NCBI RefSeq assembly: GCF_000381745.1
Contig: NZ_KB906974.1
Span: 61,537-125,536, forward strand
Source of the DNA: Psychromonas ossibalaenae ATCC BAA-1528
Lineage (GTDB): Bacteria; Pseudomonadota; Gammaproteobacteria; Enterobacterales; Psychromonadaceae
Reading direction: 5' to 3'
Length of the DNA: 64,000 nucleotides
Shown here: positions 57,000-64,000 of the stretch, one piece after another
How positions within the stretch are numbered: the stretch's first letter is position 1
How the letters are laid out: every line of letters starts with the position of its first letter
Notes under the pieces: generated by a model
The model's input: the letters and a program-made list of their open reading frames with translations, nothing else
Told to the model about the DNA's origin: nothing
The model's database searches: none
Translations under genes and position numbers: made by a program

Positions 57000-58116
57000 A
57001 AGGCATATTCAGTGCAGTAAACTTACTGCGCTGTTATTTTTCAGTATTTATCTCCTTTATCATATTAGTCAACCGGCATCCGCTGCAATTTTCATGTCAG
57101 GTATTAAGCTGGCTTACCACCCAGGCAGTCTCGGGCATACTTTTGAAAGAGTTTCTGGAGTAAATAAAGCAGTAGGCTGCCCAGATCCAGATCCAAAGGC
57201 AGTGCCTTTTAAGATTAGAAAGGGTTTAGAAAAAAATATGTTAGGCCAGGCTAATAAAGGAAACAAATTCGGAATATGGAAATTCGGTGGCGCTGAGGTT
57301 ATTACTTTGTCTAATGTGCGTGGAGGGGAGATGGATCTGGAAATAAGTTTTCTCGGCGCAGAAATGTATGACTCAGGAAACAGGTCGGAACTTTTTGCGG
57401 ACAACGTTTACATCGGAGATAGCTGTGCAAAACAGGATAAAGGAGGCATGAATAAGAATCGCTTTGGCTATCGTCACTGGCCTATTACGGGGCCTTTTAC
57501 CTTCGCTGCTACTCTTGGCAAAGGGCAGATGTACTTTAGAGTTGAATTTGCTGCTGAAATAATTAATATGAATGGTTATCAGTCGGGAAGTTACACATTA
57601 GCCGCTCCGCATACGTTTAGTCTCAATACTATTTCATATGGTTATTCAACTGTAATTGGTAACCAAACTGAGCTTCCTTTTCAACTTATGGATTTGAGTA
57701 TTGATGCGATACTCCAGTTTGATGTGTATTTTCCCTACGATGCAGTGAATCTAGAAGCGCAGGGGGATGATGAATTTCGCGGTGAACTGCCTTTTTATGT
57801 CGAAACCAATGAAGATTTTATGATATCCATCGGCGACTGCGGCAGTTACGGGGAAAATGCATTAACTGGAAACTGTTATATGGACAATGATCAGAAAGTT
57901 GAACTGGAAACCAGTGTCCGCTTTCTGCATCAGCCGCTGCAGTCACACCTGCAGTACGGCGTAAACAGTTTATTCAGCCGAGATGACTTTGTGTCTGGCG
58001 GTGAGTCTGCCCGCCATCAGGCTGCTGTCGATTTTAAACTGCTTAATACCGAACAGGCTAAACCGGGAAGCATGCTTATGAATACCATCAGTTTAGTATT
58101 TGAACCGCTTTTTTAA
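56989..58116 (+). CDS. Fimbrial tip/minor subunit (CooD-like)
   Basis: A 375-residue secreted protein whose GTG start overlaps the usher gene by 11 bases, with TAGGAGA upstream. Signal peptide about 1-33 (ending PASAAI). The mature N-terminal half is a putative adhesin domain with Cys pairs, and the C-terminal part (from about 240) has a pilin-like beta strand pattern with conserved residues near SLVFEPLF. The position last in a pilin-chaperone-usher-tip operon supports a tip adhesin, and the receptor is unknown. The family differs greatly in the adhesin half, so the name rests on context as much as sequence. Confidence 0.8.
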   Translation: MKVKRHIQCSKLTALLFFSIYLLYHISQPASAAIFMSGIKLAYHPGSLGHTFERVSGVNKAVGCPDPDPKAVPFKIRKGLEKNMLGQANKGNKFGIWKFGGAEVITLSNVRGGEMDLEISFLGAEMYDSGNRSELFADNVYIGDSCAKQDKGGMNKNRFGYRHWPITGPFTFAATLGKGQMYFRVEFAAEIINMNGYQSGSYTLAAPHTFSLNTISYGYSTVIGNQTELPFQLMDLSIDAILQFDVYFPYDAVNLEAQGDDEFRGELPFYVETNEDFMISIGDCGSYGENALTGNCYMDNDQKVELETSVRFLHQPLQSHLQYGVNSLFSRDDFVSGGESARHQAAVDFKLLNTEQAKPGSMLMNTISLVFEPLF

Positions 58117-58132
58117 TTATATTCTTTAATAA

Positions 58133-58177
58133 CGCCCCTGATAAAGTGACTTCGGCTGGTGTGCAGAGTCAGGGGCG
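58133..58177. repeat. Hairpin after the fimbrial operon
   Basis: A perfect 9-bp inverted repeat CGCCCCTGA/TCAGGGGCG (58133-58141 with 58169-58177) has a long loop. It lies between convergent genes with no T run. Confidence 0.45.
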
Positions 58178-58204
58178 GTTACGCATAAGCAAATGAAACG
58201 GCTG

Positions 58205-59050
58205 TTAATCCGCCGCGGATAATAGATCTTTACACTGTTTAGGTTTCACTTTGACAGCTGTTTTCCTGTTACTGCTGCTTTTCGGTTTAGGTTGAGATTT
58301 CCACCAGGAGATTTCATTACAGCCGCTTCCCTGTGCAGGCACCTTTTGATTTCGGCATAGCTTACTGTCTTTGGGGCAGGTTAACCTGACATGCATATGG
58401 AAGGTATGTCCCCACCAGGGGCGGACTTTGCTAAGCCAGCTGTCATCCTGCCAGCTCATTTGACAAAGCTGCTGCTTAATAATCGGATTAACAAAAATAC
58501 GTGCCACGCGTTTATCGGCTGCTGCCAGTTGTATCATAGCTGCATGTTCATTTCGCCAGTTTGAACTTACCGTAAAGCTGCCGGGATCGGTCAGATCTAA
58601 AGCTTGAGGAGTTTCCAGCTGCTGCGGTGGTAATGATCCGCCAGTTTGTTGAAACCATACATCTACATCTAAGCCTATCTGATGGCTTGCGTGTCCGGAA
58701 ATAAAGCGTCCTCCCCGCGGCATGGACATATCTGCAATCAGCAGATCATGACCACTGCTTGATTTAATGTCAGCAGCGAACTCTGTAATAAATTCAATAA
58801 GATCGGGATGACCGTAATAACGATGGCGTGATGCTCTGATCACCTGAAATCCTTCTCCCTGCAGCGGCAGTGCCTGTGCGCCGGATAGACAGCCGTTATT
58901 ATAGAAGCCGATAGCTTCTGGCGGGTGGGGATAAGGGCTGTTAAATTCGTGCCAGGATGCGGCGGGAATTTCTGTGATACCTAGTATCATCAGCATTACA
59001 GATTTAAGCAGTAAGGTTGATATTGAAGTTTTCTGTTTTGCTCTGCACAT
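58205..59050 (-). CDS. mepA: Penicillin-insensitive murein endopeptidase
   Basis: A 281-residue periplasmic LAS-family metallopeptidase that cuts D-Ala-mDAP cross-links in peptidoglycan. The signal peptide is about 1-30. Motifs include the N-terminal GFYNNGCLSGA, the zinc-binding SGHASHQIGLDVDVW (His and Asp ligands), and the C-terminal WWGHTFHMHVRLTCP with two further histidines. A Lys/Ser-rich tail follows. The length is close to E. coli MepA (274). It is a single gene, convergent with the fimbrial operon and divergent from the next binding-protein gene. Confidence 0.94.
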   Translation of the reverse strand: MCRAKQKTSISTLLLKSVMLMILGITEIPAASWHEFNSPYPHPPEAIGFYNNGCLSGAQALPLQGEGFQVIRASRHRYYGHPDLIEFITEFAADIKSSSGHDLLIADMSMPRGGRFISGHASHQIGLDVDVWFQQTGGSLPPQQLETPQALDLTDPGSFTVSSNWRNEHAAMIQLAAADKRVARIFVNPIIKQQLCQMSWQDDSWLSKVRPWWGHTFHMHVRLTCPKDSKLCRNQKVPAQGSGCNEISWWKSQPKPKSSSNRKTAVKVKPKQCKDLLSAAD

Positions 59051-59201
59051 ATCTTATAACCACCTTCGCTTCGTGTTAACAGTGTTTGTAATTATAGTTA
59101 TTAACTTATAGCGCGCTTATAGAATAGCGGCTATTGAACTTTTAAATTACACTTATACCATTGCGCATAATTAAACGGCCTGACATTACGAAAGGAATAC
59201 A

Positions 59202-59945
59202 ATGTATAAATCTATAATTGTATTGATGTTTTTCCTGTTTTTTAGCTTTATACCTATAAGTAATATGAAAGCTGAAGAGCAGTTCCATGACGTGCTGGTT
59301 AATGTAGAAATCAGCGAGTGGCTGCCTTATGCGTATCAGGAAAACGGCGAGTTCAAAGGCTTTGCTTATCAGATTGCCAAGGATGTTTTTGCCAGAGCGG
59401 ACATTGCTTATGAGTTTCGTATTAAGCCCTGGGCAAGGGTTTATGATTTGGGCTTAAAAAAGAAAAATTACATGATATGTGGTGTCGGTAGAACCCCGAA
59501 AAGAGAAAAACTGTTTAACTGGGTTGGTCCGGTAGCTAAAAACATTGACATCTATTTTTATAAATTAAAAAGCAGCCCGATAGAAATTAATAATCTTGAA
59601 CAGGTTAGGAAATATGTGGTAGGTGTAGAAAGGGATGCATATACACACGATTTTATGGTGATCAATGGTTTTGATAAAGCAGGTTATCACCATGTAAGTA
59701 AAACCGACCAGCTGCTTAAAATGCTCCTGGCAGGCAGGTTTGAGTTGTTTCTTCTAGAGGAGCAGAGAGTATTAAAAGAAGCGGAAAAACTCAGCCTGGA
59801 TCCTGAGCTGTTTGAGAAAGTCTATTTTGCATTTAATGTCACAGACTATATGGCATTTAGTAAAATGACTTCTCCAGCCTTAGCAGATAAGGTGCGCAAG
59901 GCTTATCAGGAACTGCATGATGAAGGGAAAATCAGACTTCATTAA
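59202..59945 (+). CDS. Family 3-like periplasmic solute-binding protein
   Basis: A 247-residue orphan binding protein. It has a signal peptide (about 1-24, cleavage near MKAEEQ), then the SBP_bac_3 pattern VNVEISEWLPYAYQENGEF, FAYQIAKDVFARA, FRIKPWARVYDLGLKKK and the second lobe with TDQLLKMLLAGRFELFLLEE. The ribosome site GAAAGGAATAC precedes the ATG. It stands alone between divergent mepA and a convergent LysR gene, with no transporter genes. The pattern matches the other orphans in this window. Confidence 0.8.
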   Translation: MYKSIIVLMFFLFFSFIPISNMKAEEQFHDVLVNVEISEWLPYAYQENGEFKGFAYQIAKDVFARADIAYEFRIKPWARVYDLGLKKKNYMICGVGRTPKREKLFNWVGPVAKNIDIYFYKLKSSPIEINNLEQVRKYVVGVERDAYTHDFMVINGFDKAGYHHVSKTDQLLKMLLAGRFELFLLEEQRVLKEAEKLSLDPELFEKVYFAFNVTDYMAFSKMTSPALADKVRKAYQELHDEGKIRLH

Positions 59946-59987
59946 ATAAAAGCACAACCTGAGGTTTAAATACAAATATAATATATA

Positions 59988-60908
59988 TTAGCTGCCTGGT
60001 TTTAACCATGGCCGGCCGGCTAAGCGCTCTTTTAACAGCTGCAGAAACTGTGCTGTTCTAGCTGAACGGGAACGTGCGTCCGTGCCCAGTAATGCAACAA
60101 TATCTGCGCCGGGAAGCTCATATTCAGGCAGTACACGCTGCAGTTGTCCGCTGTTTAATGCCGCCTGCACATCCCATTCGGAACGCATAATAATACCGTG
60201 TCCGGCTAACGCCCAGTCTTTCACCACGCGGCCTTCGTTACTTGCTAGTGTCGGATTGATACGAATAGATACCTGCTCGCCGGAGCTGCAGTGAGTGAAA
60301 CGCCACAGGGTGACATCTTCACTGTTTTCGCGCAGGGCAATACAGGTATGATCGCGTAAGGCTTTTGGTGATCTCGGATTACCTTTACGCTGCAGATAAT
60401 CAGGAGAGGCACATAAAAAACGCCGATTGGGAGCCAGTATGGCTAACTTGAGTGACGAGTCGCGCAGCTCGCCGATATAAATGATGATGTCCCACTGATG
60501 ACTGTCTGCCCAGCTGGGATTATCAGACAATTCAAGTTCAACGGTTAGATTCTGGTGACTGCGCTGAAATTCGCCCACTAATGGGGCGATATAATCGTTA
60601 CCAAAACCAAGCGGCGCAAGTACTTTCAGCTTACCGCTTACCTGTGATTTTTTATTGTTAATCAGCTCCTGGAGCTGATCCATTTCACTAATAATCAGCT
60701 TCGCTTTGTCCAGCAGAAGTAAACCTTCTTCAGTCAGTGTGATGCCTCTTGCTCGGCGCTGTACTAGTTTTACCTGCAGCTTTGCTTCAATCGCCTGCAG
60801 CCGTTGAGTTACCGTCGGCGGGGTGACATTCAAGTTTCTGGCCGCCGTGGTCAGAGAGGGGTGAGTGGCAATAACATAAAAAAAACGCAGATCTTCACTG
60901 GTTAGCAT
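59988..60908 (-). CDS. LysR-family transcriptional regulator
   Basis: A 306-residue LysR-type regulator with the N-terminal helix-turn-helix (SLTTAARNLNVTPPTVTQRLQ, about 15-35) and an effector-binding domain from about 90. It is divergent from the D-threonine aldolase-like and cyclodeaminase-like genes, its probable targets. AAGCACAATGTGCTT (60966-60980) in the shared gap is a likely operator. Confidence 0.9.
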   Translation of the reverse strand: MLTSEDLRFFYVIATHPSLTTAARNLNVTPPTVTQRLQAIEAKLQVKLVQRRARGITLTEEGLLLLDKAKLIISEMDQLQELINNKKSQVSGKLKVLAPLGFGNDYIAPLVGEFQRSHQNLTVELELSDNPSWADSHQWDIIIYIGELRDSSLKLAILAPNRRFLCASPDYLQRKGNPRSPKALRDHTCIALRENSEDVTLWRFTHCSSGEQVSIRINPTLASNEGRVVKDWALAGHGIIMRSEWDVQAALNSGQLQRVLPEYELPGADIVALLGTDARSRSARTAQFLQLLKERLAGRPWLKPGS

Positions 60909-60965
60909 TAGGTCAAATCCTAATATAGTAGTTAGTTATACTTAATTCTATTCTAAACCTTAATC

Positions 60966-60980
60966 AAGCACAATGTGCTT
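60966..60980. promoter_or_regulatory. Possible LysR-type operator
   Basis: AAGCACAATGTGCTT has six-base arms around AAT, midway between the divergent LysR and aldolase-like genes. The evidence is symmetry and position. Confidence 0.45.
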
Positions 60981-61034
60981 ACTCCCGGATAGATACCGGC
61001 ATTGAATTATTAGTTTGATTAGGAATCACTGATT

Positions 61035-62165
61035 ATGTCCATTGAGCAGCGTTTACAAAGTATAGATACCCCGTTTTTATTAATTGATAAGCCCAAATTT
61101 GAGGCTAATATTGCAGCCTTAAGGTCAAGACTGGAGCCGTTTAAGGTACAGCTGCGTCCGCATCTAAAAACCATAAAATCAATTGAGGGTGCAAGGCATG
61201 TACTGCACAATTTTGATTCTCCAGCGGTTGTTTCAACGGTGCGGGAAGCTGAAGTATTTGCACAGGCAGGTTATAAAAACTTAACCTACGCGGTTGGTAT
61301 TACAGCGCAGAAACTGCCTCGTATTTTAGCCTTGTTAAATCAGGGGGTTGATATCAGTATTCTGCTGGACAGTACTGCGCAGGCGCAGGCTGTTGCTGAA
61401 TTTTGTCTGGCATCTAACTGCAGCATTCCCACTTTTCTGGAAATTGACTGTGACGGTCATCGCGGCGGCATAAAAGCATCCGATCCCCTGTTGATTGAAA
61501 TAGGTAATATCCTGCATCAAGGCGGCGTGGAGTTGCGTGGCGTATTAACCCATGCAGGGGAGTCCTATGAATGCGGTAATAAACAGGCATTAATAGCAGC
61601 TGCTGAGGGTGAGAGAGCCGCTGCGGTTGAGGCCGCCGTTAATTTAACCCGGCAGGGACTGCCTTGCCCGGTGGTAAGCGTGGGTTCAACACCTACTGCA
61701 CACTCTGCTGAAAATCTGGACGGTGTGACTGAAGTACGGGCCGGGGTTTATACCTTCTTTGATCTGGTCATGGCGGGCATAGGTGTGTGCAGTGCAGAGG
61801 ATATTGCTTTGTCTGTGGTAACCAGCGTGATTGGCTATAATCCACAAAAAAACTGGCTGTTTATTGATGCCGGCTGGATGGCGCTTTCGCAGGACAGGGG
61901 CACGAGAACACAGGAAATTGATCGTGGTTACGGCCTGGTATGTGATATTAACGGGCGCATTATTCCTGGTTTACAGGTAAGCGGTGCTAATCAGGAACAC
62001 GGCATTATCACAGTTAGTGGTGAGCGTGATTTGAGCGAGATAGCGCTAGACACACAGCTGCGTATTCTGCCTAATCATGCCTGTGCGACTGCGGCTATGC
62101 ACAGCGGTTATTATGTGGCAGATGCGAATGAGCTGGATTACTGGCACAGAATACAAGGGTGGTAA
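61035..62165 (+). CDS. D-threonine aldolase/D-serine (hydroxyaspartate) dehydratase-like PLP enzyme
   Basis: A 376-residue fold-type III PLP enzyme (alanine racemase-like N-terminal domain). The PLP lysine is probably Lys45 in RPHLKTIKS (usual motif PHxKTHK). The C-terminal metal-binding pair His348-x-Cys350 in PNHACATAAMH is characteristic of eukaryotic-type D-serine dehydratase, D-threonine aldolase and D-threo-3-hydroxyaspartate dehydratase. All act on D-amino acids with beta-hydroxyl groups and cannot be separated by motifs alone. AGGA lies upstream of the ATG. It is co-transcribed with an ornithine cyclodeaminase-family gene, and a LysR gene lies divergently upstream. Confidence 0.85.
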   Translation: MSIEQRLQSIDTPFLLIDKPKFEANIAALRSRLEPFKVQLRPHLKTIKSIEGARHVLHNFDSPAVVSTVREAEVFAQAGYKNLTYAVGITAQKLPRILALLNQGVDISILLDSTAQAQAVAEFCLASNCSIPTFLEIDCDGHRGGIKASDPLLIEIGNILHQGGVELRGVLTHAGESYECGNKQALIAAAEGERAAAVEAAVNLTRQGLPCPVVSVGSTPTAHSAENLDGVTEVRAGVYTFFDLVMAGIGVCSAEDIALSVVTSVIGYNPQKNWLFIDAGWMALSQDRGTRTQEIDRGYGLVCDINGRIIPGLQVSGANQEHGIITVSGERDLSEIALDTQLRILPNHACATAAMHSGYYVADANELDYWHRIQGW

Positions 62166-62167
62166 CA

Positions 62168-63112
62168 ATGAAATATATTAGCGAAACTTTATCAAGCAGA
62201 CTGATTAGTCATGAGCTGGCATTTAATGCTGTGTCAGCCGCTTTTATCGCCGCCAGTGAACAGGCGGCGTTATTTCCCGTGGTGATCGCACAGGGGCATG
62301 CACCGGGTAGTATATTCTCATTGAAATCGGCAAATACCGTTGAACTTACGGGCTGGAAAGCCGGCAGTTACTGGCCGGGCAACGTTGAAAAGAATATACC
62401 TTGTCATGCTTCAACTATATTCCTGCTTAATCCGGAAACGGGCTATTTAGATGCGGTGATTGAGGGCAGTGCGGTTAATGCATATCGAACGGCTGCTGCC
62501 GACGCAGTTGCTGTTTCAAAGTTAGCAAGAGAAGATGCGCAGTGTCTGGTTATTTTCGGGACTGGGCATCAGGCATTTTATGAATGTCTGGCCGTATCTA
62601 AAGTGCGTAATATAAAAACAATTTTAGTGGTAGGGCGGGATCAAAATAAAGCACAGATACTGGCCGATAAATTAAATGAACAGGGATTATCCGCCCATAA
62701 CTGCGATGCACAAAGTGCCTGCCGACGCGCGGATATTATCGTAACCGCAACAACAGCGACAAGCCCGCTATTTGCTGCAGAGTGGATAAAGCCGGGGACA
62801 CATATTTCAGCGATGGGGGCAGATACAAATGGTAAACAGGAGCTGCCGGCCGAACTGCTGGAGAGCGCTAAATTATACTGTGATTTTACCACCCAGTCGC
62901 GGGTCATCGGTGAATTTCAGCACCTTGGTCAAAAGTTACTGCATCAGCCTCAGATGATCGGGCATGTTCTTAACGGTAAAGCTGCCGGGCGAGTTAATAA
63001 CAGTGAAATTACGGTGTTTGACAGCTCAGGTATTGCTGTGCAGGACCTGTTTATAGGTCGACATCTGTTAACGGCCGCTGTTGAAGCGGGATTTAACATT
63101 ACTGCCGGCTGA
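62168..63112 (+). CDS. Ornithine cyclodeaminase/mu-crystallin-family reductase
   Basis: A 314-residue NAD(P)-dependent enzyme with the Rossmann motif FGTGHQAFYECLAVSK (about 121-136) and the following VVGRD. The family includes ornithine cyclodeaminase, alanine dehydrogenase, Delta1-pyrroline-2-carboxylate reductase and iminosuccinate reductase. It starts at ATG 62168 with AGGGTGG upstream, two bases after the preceding stop codon; a GTG at 62159 is less likely. Translational coupling to the aldolase-like gene suggests both handle the same imino or amino acid intermediate. The specific reaction is not decided by sequence. Confidence 0.85.
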   Translation: MKYISETLSSRLISHELAFNAVSAAFIAASEQAALFPVVIAQGHAPGSIFSLKSANTVELTGWKAGSYWPGNVEKNIPCHASTIFLLNPETGYLDAVIEGSAVNAYRTAAADAVAVSKLAREDAQCLVIFGTGHQAFYECLAVSKVRNIKTILVVGRDQNKAQILADKLNEQGLSAHNCDAQSACRRADIIVTATTATSPLFAAEWIKPGTHISAMGADTNGKQELPAELLESAKLYCDFTTQSRVIGEFQHLGQKLLHQPQMIGHVLNGKAAGRVNNSEITVFDSSGIAVQDLFIGRHLLTAAVEAGFNITAG

Positions 63113-63157
63113 ATATTATTTATCAGCAGTTAAAGTGCCTTGCTGTCTGTTTCAGAA

Positions 63158-63316
63158 TCAGACGGCAAGCGCTTTAACTACCTGGTCTAACCCTTCAATA
63201 AACATCTGTGTACCAATCACCGCCAAAATCAACCCCATCATACGCGAGATAACATTAAGCACACTTGGGCCTAATGCTTTAACCAACTTCTCGCCGAATA
63301 CAAACAGTACATTTGT
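63158..63316 (-). pseudogene. marC: Truncated MarC-family gene (C-terminal remnant)
   Basis: On the minus strand about 53 codons, ending at TGA 63158-63160, encode LFVFGEKLVKALGPSVLNVI followed by SRMMGLILAVIGTQMFIEGL, the last membrane helices of MarC-family proteins. Upstream the similarity stops near 63316 and no start codon or earlier portion (normally about 150 more residues) is present. A deletion or rearrangement endpoint therefore lies near 63316-63320. Confidence 0.7.
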
Positions 63317-63669
63317 CCGTGATATAGAATGGGAGCTGGCTCCTCTGATTTTGACTCAAGATTATAAAAGGAAGTTGCTATGCATGACTGTCGAAGTTTG
63401 TTTAATTACCGTTTATGTCTTAAAAGTCGATAAACACTGGGATCAATTCGTCACAATCGCAGATAAGTTAAGTAATGATAATGAAAATCCATAATAAAGA
63501 ACTATATTATAATAAACAATGAACTATGAGGGGAAGAAGGCTGGCTGATGCTTCTATTTTTAATGAATTACAGCAGTCCGAGTATTACTTTTATTCAGTT
63601 TTTACTTACCTTGCTAAGCGGCTCTGCTTACCACAAAAATAGCAATATTTTGAATGGGATGTTTATGTT
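63317..63669. other. Rearranged gene-free stretch before the pilin gene
   Basis: No intact gene is visible. Open frames here are short, lack ribosome sites and show no family resemblance. The sequence abuts the marC breakpoint on one side and the type IV pilin promoter on the other. Confidence 0.45.
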
Positions 63670-64000
63670 ATGAAAGATAAAGGTTTTAGCTTAATCGAAC
63701 TGCTTATCGTGATTGCCATTATCGGTGTGCTTGTTGGTGTGGCATTTCCGAGTTATCAATCCCATATTCAAAAGGGTAATCGCGTGGCAGCGCAGCTTGC
63801 TTTAACGCAAATAGCACAGGAATTTGAACGTGAAAGTGCGCGTCAGGGAGATTATCCGACAGGCTCTGCTGCTGCGGCGACTATCGCCGCTGTTGATAGC
63901 CCTGATAGTTATACTTTTACACCAACAATCAGTACAGGTGACACTTTTGAGATTACTGCTGCGCCTGTCACCGGCAGTATTAGCGAAAATGATGAGTGCG
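63670..64000 (+). CDS. Type IV pilin / prepilin (PilE-like), cut by window end
   Basis: The 5' part (110 codons) of a prepilin. The leader MKDKG is followed by the cleavage site and N-methyl-phenylalanine segment FSLIELLIVIAIIGVLVGVA, with Glu at position +5 and the helix continuing to QSHIQKGNRVAAQLALTQ. The rest looks like a PilE/minor pilin globular domain (QGDYPTGSAAAATIA). It is processed by PilD and assembled by a type IV pilus or type II secretion-like machine encoded elsewhere. GGGA lies before the ATG. The 3' end is outside the window. Confidence 0.92.
   Translation, partial: MKDKGFSLIELLIVIAIIGVLVGVAFPSYQSHIQKGNRVAAQLALTQIAQEFERESARQGDYPTGSAAAATIAAVDSPDSYTFTPTISTGDTFEITAAPVTGSISENDEC

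Noticed and set aside
63081-63494. 137-codon plus-strand frame after the cyclodeaminase gene
   Set aside because: It reads antisense through the marC remnant, starts inside the cyclodeaminase gene and has no family resemblance.

Overview
The window looks like chromosomal DNA of a marine, probably cold-adapted gammaproteobacterium of the Psychromonas/Shewanella/Alteromonadales kind. This rests on protein resemblance and gene content: NorRVW, YiaY-type alcohol dehydrogenase, RadD, GlgC, MepA, IbpA, many solute-binding proteins, and short MITE-like repeats. No database search was possible. I see no rRNA, tRNA, CRISPR array, phage or intact insertion sequence.

Layout. The left edge (1-102) is a (TCTACC)n hexamer tract that may be the Ser-Thr tail of a gene cut by the window. 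Next come a MITE-like repeat, a Tat-exported PhoD lipoprotein, an AraC regulator, a second MITE-like repeat, a small membrane protein and two orphan periplasmic binding proteins (0.7-7.3 kb). The nitric oxide module follows (7.3-11.7 kb): norW-norV divergent from norR, with a sigma54 promoter and three NorR boxes visible between them. Then yiaY, a 1.4-kb gene-free AT-rich stretch, a CpdB-like lipoprotein, a binding protein, an M14 peptidase-like protein, another binding protein, a chemoreceptor, a DsbA-like protein, a VOC protein, RadD, LysE and LysR family genes and an SDR (11.8-27.4 kb).

A 2405-residue hybrid histidine kinase (two periplasmic binding domains, Cache, five PAS, kinase, two receivers, Hpt) is followed directly by an HD-GYP response regulator (27.7-35.9 kb). 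This is a likely nutrient-to-cyclic-di-GMP relay. glgC lies next, with a perfect LacI-type palindrome upstream, and then a five-gene MacAB-TolC-like export operon (38.1-43.8 kb).

The most distinctive region is 43.9-52.5 kb. Two uspA paralogues flank an IbpA-type small heat shock protein, a DegQ/HtrA protease, an overlooked 54-residue membrane protein, a CPA1 antiporter and a ClpC-type unfoldase carrying a ClpP-docking IGF motif. The two usp genes share a conserved upstream block that resembles a sigmaS promoter. The gene set parallels the transmissible locus of heat resistance (sHsp, Clp unfoldase, DegP, antiporter) but uses different family members.

The right part holds a CS1-type (alternate chaperone-usher) fimbrial operon with an attenuator-like hairpin after the pilin gene (53.2-58.1 kb). 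It also holds mepA, a further orphan binding protein, and a LysR gene divergent from a D-threonine aldolase/D-serine dehydratase-like enzyme paired with an ornithine cyclodeaminase-family reductase. The window ends with a truncated marC remnant and the start of a type IV pilin gene.
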